A stretch of DNA of 48,313 bases, taken from NCBI GenBank assembly GCA_041753575.1, contig JBGSUA010000222.1, positions 1-48,313 on the forward strand. The letters are read 5' to 3'. Both the position numbers and the translations under genes were made by a program. Origin of the DNA: CG2-30-51-40 sp041753575 (GTDB lineage: Bacteria; Desulfobacterota; DSM-4660; Desulfatiglandales; Desulfatiglandaceae). The notes below the pieces were generated by a model that worked only from the letters and a program-made list of their open reading frames with translations, made no database searches and was not told where the DNA came from. Of this stretch, positions 32,159 through 40,845 are shown one piece after another. The stretch's first letter is position 1. Every line of letters starts with the position of its first letter.

Positions 32159-34150
32159 TTGAAATCGCGTAGGGGGAAAAAAAGGCAGCCAGAAGAAATC
32201 ATTGACCAAAGGCCTTACGCACGGCTTGTCGCGATCACAATGATCTGCCTCGCAGGCATTATCGCCTATGCCAATTCCCTGAATGGGCCTTTTGTCTATG
32301 ATGACCTTAGAGCGATTCTACAAAATGACTCCATCAGGATTGAGAGTCTAAACCCCTCAAGCATCCGGCAGGCCGCTTTTACAGGCGCGTCGGCAAATCG
32401 CCCGGTGGCGGGGGTTACCCTGGCGCTTAACTACTACCTCGGCGGTTATTCGGTCAGGGGCTATCATATTGTAAATATAGCCATACATATCTTAAATGGA
32501 ATCCTTGTATATCTACTTTCCATATTTTTGATCAAGCATTTCAGTGTCTCAGAAAGAGACGGCGCACCGAAATTTTTATCTCCGATAAATGCTGGAGCTC
32601 TTTTCGCGTCCATGGTTTTTGTCCTCCATCCTGTCCAGACTCAGGCCGTGAGTTATCTGATCCAGAGGATGGCAAGCCTTTCCACCATGTTTTATCTCCT
32701 TGCCTTCATCTTTTATCTGGCCGGCCGAGAGAGGACCGGGCAGTCCCGTTGGGTTTTTTTTGCGGCTGCCCTGATTGCGTGGATAATGGCTCTGGGCTCA
32801 AAGGAGATAGCGGCCGCTCTTCCTTTAGCCGTCTTCGCGTACGAATGGTTGAGGCGGAAGACCGGAGATGGTTGGGAGACAAGAAAAGTATTTCTTCTTA
32901 TTGCTGTGATAGTCCTTGCCGCGGCTGTCCCTCTCTTTGTCTTTCTGGGAGCCGATCCGCTGGAAAAGATCCTTGAAACCTACAGGGGATATGATTTTAC
33001 ATTGGGTGAAAGGCTTCTCACCCAGTTAAGGGTTGCGGTCTTTTACATAAGCCTCATATTTCTTCCCCTACCGTCCAGGCTTAATCTTGACCACTATATG
33101 CCGGTTTCAAAGTCTCTTTTTGATCCCGCGACCACTTTCTTGTCCCTGCTTATATTAGGCGCCATTTTCTCAATAGCCCTTATTTATAGAAGAAAGGCGC
33201 CCCTGGCCGCGTTTTGCATACTCTGGTTTTTCATCAACCTGGCAATAGAGTCCTCTGTGATAGGTCTTGATCTGGTATTCGAGCACAGGCTTTACCTCCC
33301 GATGGCAGGTGTTTGTGTCGGCATGGGTTATGTCATGGTGAGGCTGCTTGAAGGTTTTCGAAGGCAGACCCTGGTTGCCTGCGGTCTTATCGTGTTTCTC
33401 CTGGGATGGGGGACGATTTCAAGGAATGCGGTATGGCAGGATGAGGGGCGTCTGTGGCAGGATGTAGTCAAGAAAAATCCCCGAAGTTACTGGGCCAGAA
33501 ACAGCGTGGGTATGGCTTATATGCGTGAGGGGTCTTTATCTGAAGCGGTGGCCCAATTCAGAGAGGCCTTGAGCTTGAAGCCCGATCATTCACCGACCAG
33601 GATAAATCTTGCAGTAGCAATGGCAGGGCAGGGGAAGGCCCGGGAAGCCCAGAGTCTTCTGGCTGAGGTATTGGCGGCAAATCCAAAGGATTTTGAATCC
33701 CTTTACAATCTCGGCCTGATGACAGCTTCAGAGCGTCGTTTTGAGGAAGCGGAAAGGTATTTCCAAAGGGCGCTTGAGGTAAAACCATGGAGTCACCAGG
33801 CAAATATCGCGATGGGAAGGCTTAGATTCATACAGGGGAGAGTGGATGAGGCAGAAAGATATATAAAGAGGGCACTAAGGGCCGACCCAAGAAACAGTGA
33901 AGGGCATTTTCTCCTGGCAGGGATATATATTCGCGAGGGTGATCTAAAGAAATCACTTGCCGCCTATCAAAGGACAATTGAATTGAATCCTTATGATCCT
34001 GCCGCGCACGTGGCCATTGGAGAGCTTCTGATAAGGATGGGGAAGACATCCGAGGGTCTTAAGTATTATATGGACGCCCTTAGACTTCAGCCTAACGAGG
34101 AGCTCCGGAAAAGGATAATTGATGTGCTTGAATCCAATAGATCCAGGTGA
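32159..34150 (+). CDS. Multi-pass membrane protein with C-terminal TPR array
   Basis: A 663-aa inner-membrane protein. About ten hydrophobic segments fill residues 20-430; early loops carry FVYDDLRAILQN, NRPVAGVTLALNYYLGGY and HPVQTQAVSYLIQRMASLSTMFYLLAF, the pattern of TMTC-like and glycosyltransferase-39-related (GT-C) proteins. The acidic DD of the first loop is the usual catalytic site of that fold. The last 220 residues hold about six TPR repeats (for example EAVAQFREALSLKPDH, EEAERYFQRALEVKP, KSLAAYQRTIELNPYD). It may transfer sugar from a lipid carrier to proteins. The start is TTG 32159 with AGGAG eight bases upstream. Confidence 0.82.
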   Translation: MKSRRGKKRQPEEIIDQRPYARLVAITMICLAGIIAYANSLNGPFVYDDLRAILQNDSIRIESLNPSSIRQAAFTGASANRPVAGVTLALNYYLGGYSVRGYHIVNIAIHILNGILVYLLSIFLIKHFSVSERDGAPKFLSPINAGALFASMVFVLHPVQTQAVSYLIQRMASLSTMFYLLAFIFYLAGRERTGQSRWVFFAAALIAWIMALGSKEIAAALPLAVFAYEWLRRKTGDGWETRKVFLLIAVIVLAAAVPLFVFLGADPLEKILETYRGYDFTLGERLLTQLRVAVFYISLIFLPLPSRLNLDHYMPVSKSLFDPATTFLSLLILGAIFSIALIYRRKAPLAAFCILWFFINLAIESSVIGLDLVFEHRLYLPMAGVCVGMGYVMVRLLEGFRRQTLVACGLIVFLLGWGTISRNAVWQDEGRLWQDVVKKNPRSYWARNSVGMAYMREGSLSEAVAQFREALSLKPDHSPTRINLAVAMAGQGKAREAQSLLAEVLAANPKDFESLYNLGLMTASERRFEEAERYFQRALEVKPWSHQANIAMGRLRFIQGRVDEAERYIKRALRADPRNSEGHFLLAGIYIREGDLKKSLAAYQRTIELNPYDPAAHVAIGELLIRMGKTSEGLKYYMDALRLQPNEELRKRIIDVLESNRSR

Positions 34151-34274
34151 TAATAATGCGCCCCGGCGGTTTTATCTTGAGAGGATGAGACCCGCACTGC
34201 TCGTGAAGATTTGCTCTCTGACCTCCAAATGCATGGACAGTCATTATGTGAATTCAATTCAGTGAGGTGATCGC

Positions 34275-35033
34275 TTGGACCGATATACAGAAAGACTTTC
34301 CGTTATGCTTGCCGCGACGGGTGCGCTTTTTTTCAAAAAGGGCTTGAAACTTAAGGATGGGCGACCCACTCCGTATTTTGTCAACATGGGTATGTTCAAG
34401 ACAGGCAAGCTGAGTCTCGAGTTAGGATCTATCTTCGCGGCCATGATGGTTGAAAAGGGTATTTCTGCTGAAGCGGATATTATCCTGGGGCCTTCTTACA
34501 AAGGAAGCGCAATCGCTCAGGCGGCTTCTATCGCCCTGTGGAAGGATTACGGGGTGGATATCCCGTTTGAATATGACCGCAAGGAGGCAAAATCCCACGG
34601 TGAGACAAGCGGCGGTGGTAGTATGTTTGTGAATCAGACCTTCTTTGACGGGTGCAGAATCTTTGTGGTGGATGATGTTGCGACGTCCATGGCCACAAAA
34701 TATGAACTTCTTGAAAAGATTGAATTAGAAGCCTCAATGAGAAAGATCAAGGTAAATGTAGTGGGTATCGGCATAGCCGTTGACAGGGAGCAGACATCGG
34801 CTGTCTATGACGGAGACGGGAGGCTGCTTGAAGGAGTAAGGGGCAATAACGCCATCGCTGAATTCGTCTCGCGAACCGGCATCCGGGCCCATGCGGCTGC
34901 CGGCATACGGGAAGTGATCAATTATCTTCATAAGGCCGGTATCCCCGTGCTCATAGACGGCCAAAGGGCTCCCATAGGAAACGGGCTAAAGGCTGTCTTT
35001 GAGGAGTACCTCTCCATTTACGGCGCCGTTTGA
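34275..35033 (+). CDS. pyrE: Orotate phosphoribosyltransferase-like protein
   Basis: A 252-aa phosphoribosyltransferase, longer than most PyrE (about 210). The N-terminal ALFFKKGLKLKDGRPTPYFVNMGMF and LGPSYKGSAIAQAAS, and the catalytic loop RKEAKSHGETSGGG with Lys and His, fit orotate phosphoribosyltransferase, which makes orotidylate from orotate and PRPP. The PRPP loop reads FVVDDVATSMATKYE, where most PyrE have DD(V/I)xTxGxS, so the small loop residues differ. The start is TTG 34275 with GAGG eight bases upstream. The substrate call is likely but not certain because of the loop and length. Confidence 0.85.
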   Translation: MDRYTERLSVMLAATGALFFKKGLKLKDGRPTPYFVNMGMFKTGKLSLELGSIFAAMMVEKGISAEADIILGPSYKGSAIAQAASIALWKDYGVDIPFEYDRKEAKSHGETSGGGSMFVNQTFFDGCRIFVVDDVATSMATKYELLEKIELEASMRKIKVNVVGIGIAVDREQTSAVYDGDGRLLEGVRGNNAIAEFVSRTGIRAHAAAGIREVINYLHKAGIPVLIDGQRAPIGNGLKAVFEEYLSIYGAV

Positions 35034-35096
35034 GAATATCTTTCTGGAATAATATTCTTGCCAGCCTTCTCAAAGTGTTTTAATATTATTGTGTGT

Positions 35097-35173
35097 CGGG
35101 ACGTGGCTCAGTCTGGTAGAGCACCGCGTTCGGGACGCGGGGGTCGCTGGTTCAAATCCAGTCGTCCCGACCA
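35097..35173 (+). tRNA. tRNA-Pro (anticodon CGG)
   Basis: A 77-base cloverleaf. Acceptor arms CGGGACG (35097-35103) and CGTCCCG (35163-35169) pair fully, followed by A73 and an encoded CCA. The anticodon stem CCGCG/CGCGG encloses TTCGGGA, giving anticodon CGG for codon CCG. The T loop TTCAAAT and D arm GCTC-AGTCTGGTA-GAGC are normal. C1-G72 and A73 are as expected for a bacterial proline tRNA. Confidence 0.96.
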
Positions 35174-35180
35174 TAACCCG

Positions 35181-35384
35181 CTAAACCTTCCTTTGCTGGA
35201 CAAGACGGGCAAAGTGTTCAAAGGATCTATCGTAGGTAGCCTCTGCATCCCTGGGGAAACAGCATCCGGGAAGCTCCCTTGACTTAAGATGATATGACAG
35301 GCACTGGCAGCAGATCCCCTTTCTCGAACACGGTTCATAGCTGCAATTGCAATGGGTGAGGTTGTCTTCCTTTCTGCATTCCAT
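35181..35384 (-). CDS. DUF6485-type small cysteine-rich protein
   Basis: A 67-aa protein with seven cysteines: MECRKEDNLTHCNCSYEPCS, then RKGICCQCLSYHLKSRELPG, then CCFPRDAEATYDRS. The pattern C-x-C-x4-C-x4-CC-x-C with RELP and TYDRS fits small proteins annotated as DUF6485, probably metal binding and widespread in anaerobes; the family name is from memory. It is convergent with the tRNA gene, seven bases from its end. Confidence 0.8.
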   Translation of the reverse strand: MECRKEDNLTHCNCSYEPCSRKGICCQCLSYHLKSRELPGCCFPRDAEATYDRSFEHFARLVQQRKV

Positions 35385-35867
35385 TTTAAGATGCTCCTGA
35401 AAAATAGTTAACTGCTCAGGTTGTCAGGTTCACGGTTGGTTGGCTTTCGTTCTTCATAGCTCTCTAACTTTGAACCGTGAGCCCTTGAACCTGAATAGTT
35501 AAAAATATAGTTAGATTATAGCCAGGCGATCAGAGCTAAACTCCTTTCTTGATTATACCCTATTATAGCGCCCGTTGTCTGAGCCGGCAATGGCCGCGGT
35601 CACTTCATCTCAAGATGGTCATTGGATGGGTGACTCAGGTTCATGGCAAAATTATTGCATCCTTTAACTGCTGTTTCTCGATTTGTTTGTATCCGGTAGG
35701 TTATATTTGACAGGGCCGGCGGGCACTGTCGCGATGAGAGAGCGTGCGGCGTTTGTGAAAGATAATGAGATTCACCTTGACACCCTGAGCCAAATGGTAA
35801 AGATTTCCTCTCAAGCAAACGGCCAACTGATCACCCTTGTTTTCTTACTCCCCTGCTTCGGAGAATC
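35385..35867. other. Gap with imperfect inverted repeat, no gene
   Basis: 483 bases before the NusG-like gene. At about 35416-35500, TCAGGTT, a second GGTTC and TCACGGTT (left) are answered by AACCGTGA and AACCTGA (right), a dyad of the GGTTCACGGTT type. A related fragment (GGTTCAAAGGTTCAAGGTT) lies at about 43682-43700 between gspK and gspL. I see no tRNA or clear promoter; a frame at 35683-35901 lacks protein character. Confidence 0.5.
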
Positions 35868-36431
35868 ATGCCCCATGATAAAAGGACTTTTGTGGTTATG
35901 AGCGAGAATGAGCTCAGTTCGCTTGAGGATTCGAGGAGGTGGTACGCGCTTTATACCAGAAGCCGCTTTGAGAATAAGGTTCATGACGGGCTTGACGGGA
36001 AGTCGTTCGAGGTATTTCTGCCTCAGATCCAGGTTATGAGCAGGAGAACGGATCGCCACAAAAAGATCCTGATCCCTATGATCCCTGGCTACGTCTTTGT
36101 GCGCTCTTGCATGGAGCCTGAGGAATACCACAGGATCATTCGCACTCCAGGGGTTGTCAGGATGATCGGCTTTGAAGGAAAGCCTGCCCCTGTAAAGGAA
36201 GAGGAAATCAAGACCCTGATGATCCTGGACGGCACTGACCGTACAGTTCAGAATAGGGCCTTCCTCAAGAGGGGCGAGAGGGTTATGATTATGGAAGGAC
36301 CGCTTTCGGGGCTTGTTGGGCTATTTCTCCGACGAAAGGGCCGGAAAGATAAGGTGGTTGTCTCGGTCGAACTCCTTCAGAGGTCATTGGCGGTCGAGAT
36401 AGACGACTGGGCCCTTGAAAAGGTAGTTTAG
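35868..36431 (+). CDS. NusG/RfaH-like transcription antiterminator
   Basis: A 187-aa NusG-family protein. The NGN domain shows RRWYALYTRSRFENKVHDGL and PMIPGYVFVRS, then IRTPGVVRMIGFEG. The C-terminal KOW-type domain is FLKRGERVMIMEGPLSGLVGLFLRRKG. These proteins bind RNA polymerase and suppress pausing and termination; paralogs such as RfaH, LoaP and UpxY act on specific long surface or secretion operons. The start is uncertain: ATG 35868 (GGAG four bases upstream) or ATG 35898. It is followed by a 171-base leader and the epimerase and secretion genes, its likely target. I found no clear ops element. Confidence 0.87.
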   Translation: MPHDKRTFVVMSENELSSLEDSRRWYALYTRSRFENKVHDGLDGKSFEVFLPQIQVMSRRTDRHKKILIPMIPGYVFVRSCMEPEEYHRIIRTPGVVRMIGFEGKPAPVKEEEIKTLMILDGTDRTVQNRAFLKRGERVMIMEGPLSGLVGLFLRRKGRKDKVVVSVELLQRSLAVEIDDWALEKVV

Positions 36432-36557
36432 CACATTGAGTGGCATCCCCCGGAAAATGGTGCCGCTATGCCTGGCTGGGATCAGGGTAAAAATGATACA
36501 AAATAATGTATAGTCAATTGGTTATGCTAATTATCAGCCTGTAACCGAAGGGGCGGA

Positions 36558-36584
36558 GCCATAGATATTTCAAGGCACTATGGC
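36558..36584 (+). promoter_or_regulatory. Leader hairpin before the epimerase-secretion operon
   Basis: GCCATAG (36558-36564) and CTATGGC (36578-36584) form a perfect 7-base stem with a 13-base loop, ending seven bases before the GAAGGAGG ribosome-binding site. Just upstream is GGGGCGGAGCC, which loosely recalls the RfaH ops element GGCGGTAGC but lacks the T. It could be a regulatory site for the NusG-like protein. Confidence 0.35.
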
Positions 36585-36602
36585 AATCGAGAAGGAGGAC
36601 AC

Positions 36603-37562
36603 ATGAAGGTCTTGATAACCGGGGGTTCCGGATTTATAGGGTCGCATCTTGCCGAACGGCTTATCGCGGCAGGCGAAGAGGTTTTTGTAATAGATAATCT
36701 CTGGACAGGGAAGCTTTCAAATATATCGAGGATACAGAGTGATAAGCGGTTTCATCTTGTGGTGGACACGATCCTCAATGAAGCGGTCATGAACGAATTG
36801 GTATTTAAGGCCGATCAGATCTATCACCTCGCAGCCGCTGTAGGGGTGAGAAACGTTATGGACCATCCGGTAGAGACTCTTGACATCAATGTAAAGGGGA
36901 CGGAAACGGTCCTGCGGCTTGCCAACAAATTCAAGAAAAAGGTCTTCATTGCCTCCACATCGGAGATATACGGAAAACACGTAGAACACAGTCTATCAGA
37001 AGATGATAACCGCGTTATGGGAAGCGTAAAAAAGCGGCGATGGGCCTACGCCTGCTCCAAGACCCTGGATGAGTTTCTTGGCCTTGCCTATCATGAGGAA
37101 AAAAAGCTTCCCGTGGTCATAGGGAGGCTCTTTAATACAGTGGGTCCCCGCCAGACAGGGCGTTACGGGATGGTGCTTCCCACCTTTGTGCAGAGCGCCC
37201 TTCTTGGAAGGCCGATAACAGTCTATGGTGACGGCAATCAGACAAGGAGCTTTACCCATGTAATGGATGTGCTGGATGCCATTACCAAGCTTATGGCCGA
37301 ACCGATGGCGGAAGGAGAAGTATTCAACATCGGCAGCGACAAGGAGGTTACTATCAACGAGCTTGCTCAAAGGGTAAAGGATCTTACCCGGAGCGACTCT
37401 GAGATTGAACATATCTCCTATGAAAAGGCCTACGGGCCGGGTTTTGAAGACATGGAGCGCAGGTGCCCGAACATAACCCGGATAGGGGATCTGATAGGAT
37501 TCAAGCCCTCCTACGACCTTGATACCATAATAACGTCGGTGATTGAATACTTTAAGCAATGA
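36603..37562 (+). CDS. NAD-dependent nucleotide-sugar epimerase/dehydratase
   Basis: A 319-aa extended short-chain dehydrogenase. Rossmann motif GGSGFIGSHL (7-16), the STSEIYG catalytic Ser/Thr, and the Tyr-x3-Lys pair YACSK (about 149-153), plus GRLFNTVGPRQ and YGDGNQTRSFTHV, typical of UDP-glucose 4-epimerase and UDP-glucuronate decarboxylase relatives. Exact sugar product is not readable. GGAGG is close before ATG 36603. Its stop overlaps the gspE start, so it is translated with the secretion genes, an uncommon partner; it may supply a sugar for surface polymer or protein glycosylation. Confidence 0.88.
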   Translation: MKVLITGGSGFIGSHLAERLIAAGEEVFVIDNLWTGKLSNISRIQSDKRFHLVVDTILNEAVMNELVFKADQIYHLAAAVGVRNVMDHPVETLDINVKGTETVLRLANKFKKKVFIASTSEIYGKHVEHSLSEDDNRVMGSVKKRRWAYACSKTLDEFLGLAYHEEKKLPVVIGRLFNTVGPRQTGRYGMVLPTFVQSALLGRPITVYGDGNQTRSFTHVMDVLDAITKLMAEPMAEGEVFNIGSDKEVTINELAQRVKDLTRSDSEIEHISYEKAYGPGFEDMERRCPNITRIGDLIGFKPSYDLDTIITSVIEYFKQ

Positions 37563-39103
37563 GCCTTGCCGATAAAGGTGTGAAAATGGGGCAGCTTTCT
37601 TTTCAGGACTATCCACGTGAACCGGTGGTTGTGGAAAACCTCTCCGTCAAATTCATGAAGCAGGGAAGGTTTATTCCCCTTTCCCTCAATGGGACCGCGC
37701 TCAAGATCGCAATGGCTGATCCAAGGGACGTCTATCTTGTGGACGCCCTTAAAACGGCCTTTGGATTTGACGTGGAGGTTTGTTGGGGCAAGGAGGAAGA
37801 CATCATCGAGTCTCTTGAAAGGGTCTATGGCGCGGGAACCCAGACCCTTGAGATGATAATAGAGGAGGCTGGAAAGGATGTTTACGACATAAGCAGGGGC
37901 GGTGATGAGGACGTTGATCACCTCAGGGACCTTGCTTCCGAGGCTCCTATCATAAGGCTGGTCAACAGGCTTATACTCAATGCCGTTGAGATCAGGGCAA
38001 GCGACATACATTTTGAGCCCTTTGAAGATGAATTCAAGGTAAGGTATCGAATAGACGGCATACTCCACGATGTCGAATCTCCGCCCAAGCGACTCCAGGC
38101 GGCCATTATCTCAAGGGTGAAGATCATGGCGAAGCTCGATATCGCTGAAAGAAGGCTTCCACAGGATGGAAGGATAAAACTCAAGATAGGTGATAAAGAG
38201 ATAGATTTTCGTATTTCAACCATCCCTACACTGTTTGGAGAAAGCCTTGTCATGAGGATCCTTGACAGGGATACCCTGATCCTTGATCTGGAAAAGCTTG
38301 GATTCCCCCAGCACATCCTGCCTCAATACATGGAGCTTATCTCTCAGCCGTACGGTATGATCCTTGTCACTGGGCCGACCGGCAGCGGAAAGACATCCAC
38401 CCTGTACACCACGCTCGCAAAGATAAATTCCTCCGAAAACAAGATCATAACACTTGAGGAACCTGTAGAATATCAGCTCAGGGGGATAAATCAGATACAG
38501 GTAAATCCTAAGATAGGTCTTACCTTTGCCAAGGGCTTGAGATCTATTGTCAGGCAGGACCCTGATATCATCCTTGTGGGTGAGATAAGGGACAAGGAGA
38601 CTGCTGAGATTGCCATTCAATCCGCGCTTACCGGGCATCTGCTCTTCAGTACCCTGCACACAAACGACGCTCCTGGAGCGGTAACGAGGCTCCTTGATAT
38701 GGGCGTGGAGAACTTCCTGTTAAGCTCGACTCTGCTTGGAGTCCTTGCACAGCGTCTGGTAAGGGTCATCTGCGCAAACTGCAAGAAAGAGGTGATCCCG
38801 GAGAAAAGGCTCCTTCGCTCAATGGGCATAGAGCCTGATGATGCTGGAGGCTTTACCTTTTATGAAGGACAGGGATGCGAGCTGTGCAGGGGAACGGGGT
38901 TTCGCGGAAGAACAGCTATATTTGAGTACCTCGGGGTGGATGACGATATAAGGCGGGAGATCGTCCAGAATGCAACCACGGAGAGGATAAAGGATGTGGC
39001 GATGGGTAAGGGCATGATCACCCTGCGCCAGGACGGATGGGGAAAGGTCAGGCAGGGAATAACCACCATACAGGAAGTATTGAGGGTTACGCTGGAGAAA
39101 TAG
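37559..39103 (+). CDS. gspE: Type II secretion ATPase GspE
   Basis: A 514-aa hexameric ATPase at the inner face of the inner membrane. N1E-like domain (residues 10-100), Walker A GPTGSGKT (272-279), Asp box and Walker B region DPDIILVGEIRD, His box LFSTLHTND, and a tetracysteine zinc subdomain (CANC about 408, CELC about 440). It drives pseudopilus assembly with GspF and GspL. ATG 37559 overlaps the epimerase stop; ATG 37586 is an alternative. It is the first gsp gene of the operon. Confidence 0.97.
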   Translation: MSLADKGVKMGQLSFQDYPREPVVVENLSVKFMKQGRFIPLSLNGTALKIAMADPRDVYLVDALKTAFGFDVEVCWGKEEDIIESLERVYGAGTQTLEMIIEEAGKDVYDISRGGDEDVDHLRDLASEAPIIRLVNRLILNAVEIRASDIHFEPFEDEFKVRYRIDGILHDVESPPKRLQAAIISRVKIMAKLDIAERRLPQDGRIKLKIGDKEIDFRISTIPTLFGESLVMRILDRDTLILDLEKLGFPQHILPQYMELISQPYGMILVTGPTGSGKTSTLYTTLAKINSSENKIITLEEPVEYQLRGINQIQVNPKIGLTFAKGLRSIVRQDPDIILVGEIRDKETAEIAIQSALTGHLLFSTLHTNDAPGAVTRLLDMGVENFLLSSTLLGVLAQRLVRVICANCKKEVIPEKRLLRSMGIEPDDAGGFTFYEGQGCELCRGTGFRGRTAIFEYLGVDDDIRREIVQNATTERIKDVAMGKGMITLRQDGWGKVRQGITTIQEVLRVTLEK

Positions 39104-39104
39104 C

Positions 39105-40334
39105 ATGCCCAAATTCTCTTACAAAGCGGCGGGCCCCGCGGGAAAGGTGATGCAGGGTCTCATGGAGGCTAATGAGAGGCAGGGGGTTGCCGCAAGACTC
39201 CAGGAGATGGGCCTTATTCCCATGGCGATAACCCCCGCCAAGGGCAGTAGAAAGGCCATAGGATTTTCCCTTTCTCGGGGTTTAGGCTCCCTCTTAAGTC
39301 GCATTTCAGGGAAAGATGTCCTTGTATTTACAAGGGATCTTTCGGCACTCCTTGAGGCAGGCCTTCCTGTTGACCGGGCCCTTTCCATCCTTATAGATGT
39401 CGCTGAAAAGGATAGATTCAAAGACGTGGTCAGGGACATCCTCAAGAGCGTCCAGGGTGGAGCATATCTTTCAGACGCCCTTTCAAAACATCCCAGGGTC
39501 TTTTCAACATTCTATGTGAATATGGTGAGGGCGGGGGAGGCCGGAGGCGTCCTTGAGGCGGTGCTGGGAAGGCTTTCCCTCTTTCTGGAAAACGTCCAGG
39601 AACTGAAGGACTACATTAAATCCTCTATGGTCTATCCCCTTTTTCTAGTTACGGTGGGCGGGGTTTCCATCATCATACTTCTTGCCTATGTAATTCCCAA
39701 GTTTTCCATCATCTTCGCAGATATGGGAAGCAACATACCGGTAACTACGAAAATGCTCCTGTGGCTGAGTGATTTCGTAAGGATATACTGGCCTTTTTTC
39801 CTGGGGGCCATAGTGCTTACGGTCTTCTTTGTAAGAAGATACCTCAAGACCCCCGGCGGGAGACTCAGATTCGATGCCTTCCTGATAAATATGCCTGTCG
39901 GCGGCGAGATAGTCAGAAAGATCGAGGTAGCTCGGTTTGCCAGGACGCTGGGCACCCTCACAAAAAGCGGGGTCCCCATCCTCCAGGCCATCAATCTGGT
40001 AAAAGAGATACTGGGAAACAGGGTGGCGGCAAAGGCTATGAATAGGGTCTTTGACAGGGTCAAGGAGGGCGAAAGGCTCTCAAGGCCTCTCAGCGATACC
40101 GGGATCTTCCCCTCCCTCGCGATCCAGATGGTAACTGTGGGTGAGGAGACGGGCAGACTCGACGACATGCTCATCAAGATAGCGGAGAACTATGAAAAGG
40201 TAGTAAGGGACCTGGTAAAGAGGTTTGTAAGTCTCCTTGAGCCGGCCATGATACTTCTTATGGGTATCATGGTGGGTTTTATCGTTATCTCAATGCTTAT
40301 GGCCATATTCAGCATAAATGACATGCAATTTTAG
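39105..40334 (+). CDS. gspF: Type II secretion platform protein GspF
   Basis: A 409-aa inner-membrane platform protein with three membrane spans (about residues 170-190, 225-245, 375-400) and two homologous T2SSF domains (VFTRDLSALLEAGLPVDRAL and VARFARTLGTLTKSGVPILQ). It couples GspE to pseudopilin addition. It starts one base after the gspE stop. A 5-base stem with UCCG tetraloop (40374-40387) lies between gspF and gspG. Confidence 0.96.
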   Translation: MPKFSYKAAGPAGKVMQGLMEANERQGVAARLQEMGLIPMAITPAKGSRKAIGFSLSRGLGSLLSRISGKDVLVFTRDLSALLEAGLPVDRALSILIDVAEKDRFKDVVRDILKSVQGGAYLSDALSKHPRVFSTFYVNMVRAGEAGGVLEAVLGRLSLFLENVQELKDYIKSSMVYPLFLVTVGGVSIIILLAYVIPKFSIIFADMGSNIPVTTKMLLWLSDFVRIYWPFFLGAIVLTVFFVRRYLKTPGGRLRFDAFLINMPVGGEIVRKIEVARFARTLGTLTKSGVPILQAINLVKEILGNRVAAKAMNRVFDRVKEGERLSRPLSDTGIFPSLAIQMVTVGEETGRLDDMLIKIAENYEKVVRDLVKRFVSLLEPAMILLMGIMVGFIVISMLMAIFSINDMQF

Positions 40335-40373
40335 GCGGGCGGCTGGCGCCGTATCCGACCATGGGGGTATGGA

Positions 40374-40387
40374 GGCTCTCCGGAGCC
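40374..40387 (+). other. Stem with UNCG tetraloop between gspF and gspG
   Basis: GGCTC-TCCG-GAGCC, a C(UCCG)G tetraloop that is unusually stable in RNA. With no T tract it is unlikely to terminate; it may protect upstream mRNA or mark a processing site before the abundant major pseudopilin. Confidence 0.45.
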
Positions 40388-40410
40388 CTGTAACCTAACA
40401 AGGAGTGATA

Positions 40411-40845
40411 ATGATGGAAAATAAAAAAAGGCGTGAAGGCTTTACCCTGATTGAGTTGCTCATTGTCATGGTCATCCTGGGGCTTCTGGCCGCACTGGTC
40501 GGGCCAAGGATGTTTGGAAAGGTGGGATCCAGCAAGACAAAGGCCGCGAAGGCACAGATATCCCTTCTTGAGACGGCCCTTGATACATACAGGCTGGATG
40601 TCGGTAAGTACCCTACAACCGACCAGGGCCTGGAAGTCCTGAGAACAAAGCCTTCTGATGTCGAAAAGTGGGACGGCCCATATCTTCCAAAAGACGTCCC
40701 TATGGATCCATGGGGAAAGCCTTATGTTTATCGCGCCCCGGGTGAGCACGGAGATTTTGATATCATATCCTACGGCTCGGATGGGAGGCAGGGCGGAGAA
40801 GGCGAGGACGCTGATGTGGTGAGCTGGAAGGATGTGGGTTCCTGA
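40411..40845 (+). CDS. gspG: Major pseudopilin GspG
   Basis: A 144-aa pseudopilin. Short basic leader, then EGFTLIELLIVMVILGLLAALVG with cleavage between G and F and E at +5, followed by the GspG calcium-site region GKYPTTDQGLEVL and DPWGKPYVYRAPGEHG. It forms the pseudopilus shaft. AGGAG five bases before ATG 40411; the ATG three bases later also fits. Its stop overlaps the gspH start. Confidence 0.96.
   Translation: MMENKKRREGFTLIELLIVMVILGLLAALVGPRMFGKVGSSKTKAAKAQISLLETALDTYRLDVGKYPTTDQGLEVLRTKPSDVEKWDGPYLPKDVPMDPWGKPYVYRAPGEHGDFDIISYGSDGRQGGEGEDADVVSWKDVGS

Noticed and set aside
35683..35901. 72-aa frame upstream of the NusG-like gene
   Set aside because: Composition is not protein-like, no Shine-Dalgarno, and it overlaps the NusG-like start.
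36432..36602. Possible c-di-GMP (GEMM) riboswitch in the epimerase leader
   Set aside because: Fragments such as GCTATGCC and CTGTAACCGAAGG recall GEMM elements, but the conserved GGGCAAACC-type core, GNRA loop and P2 arrangement are not found.
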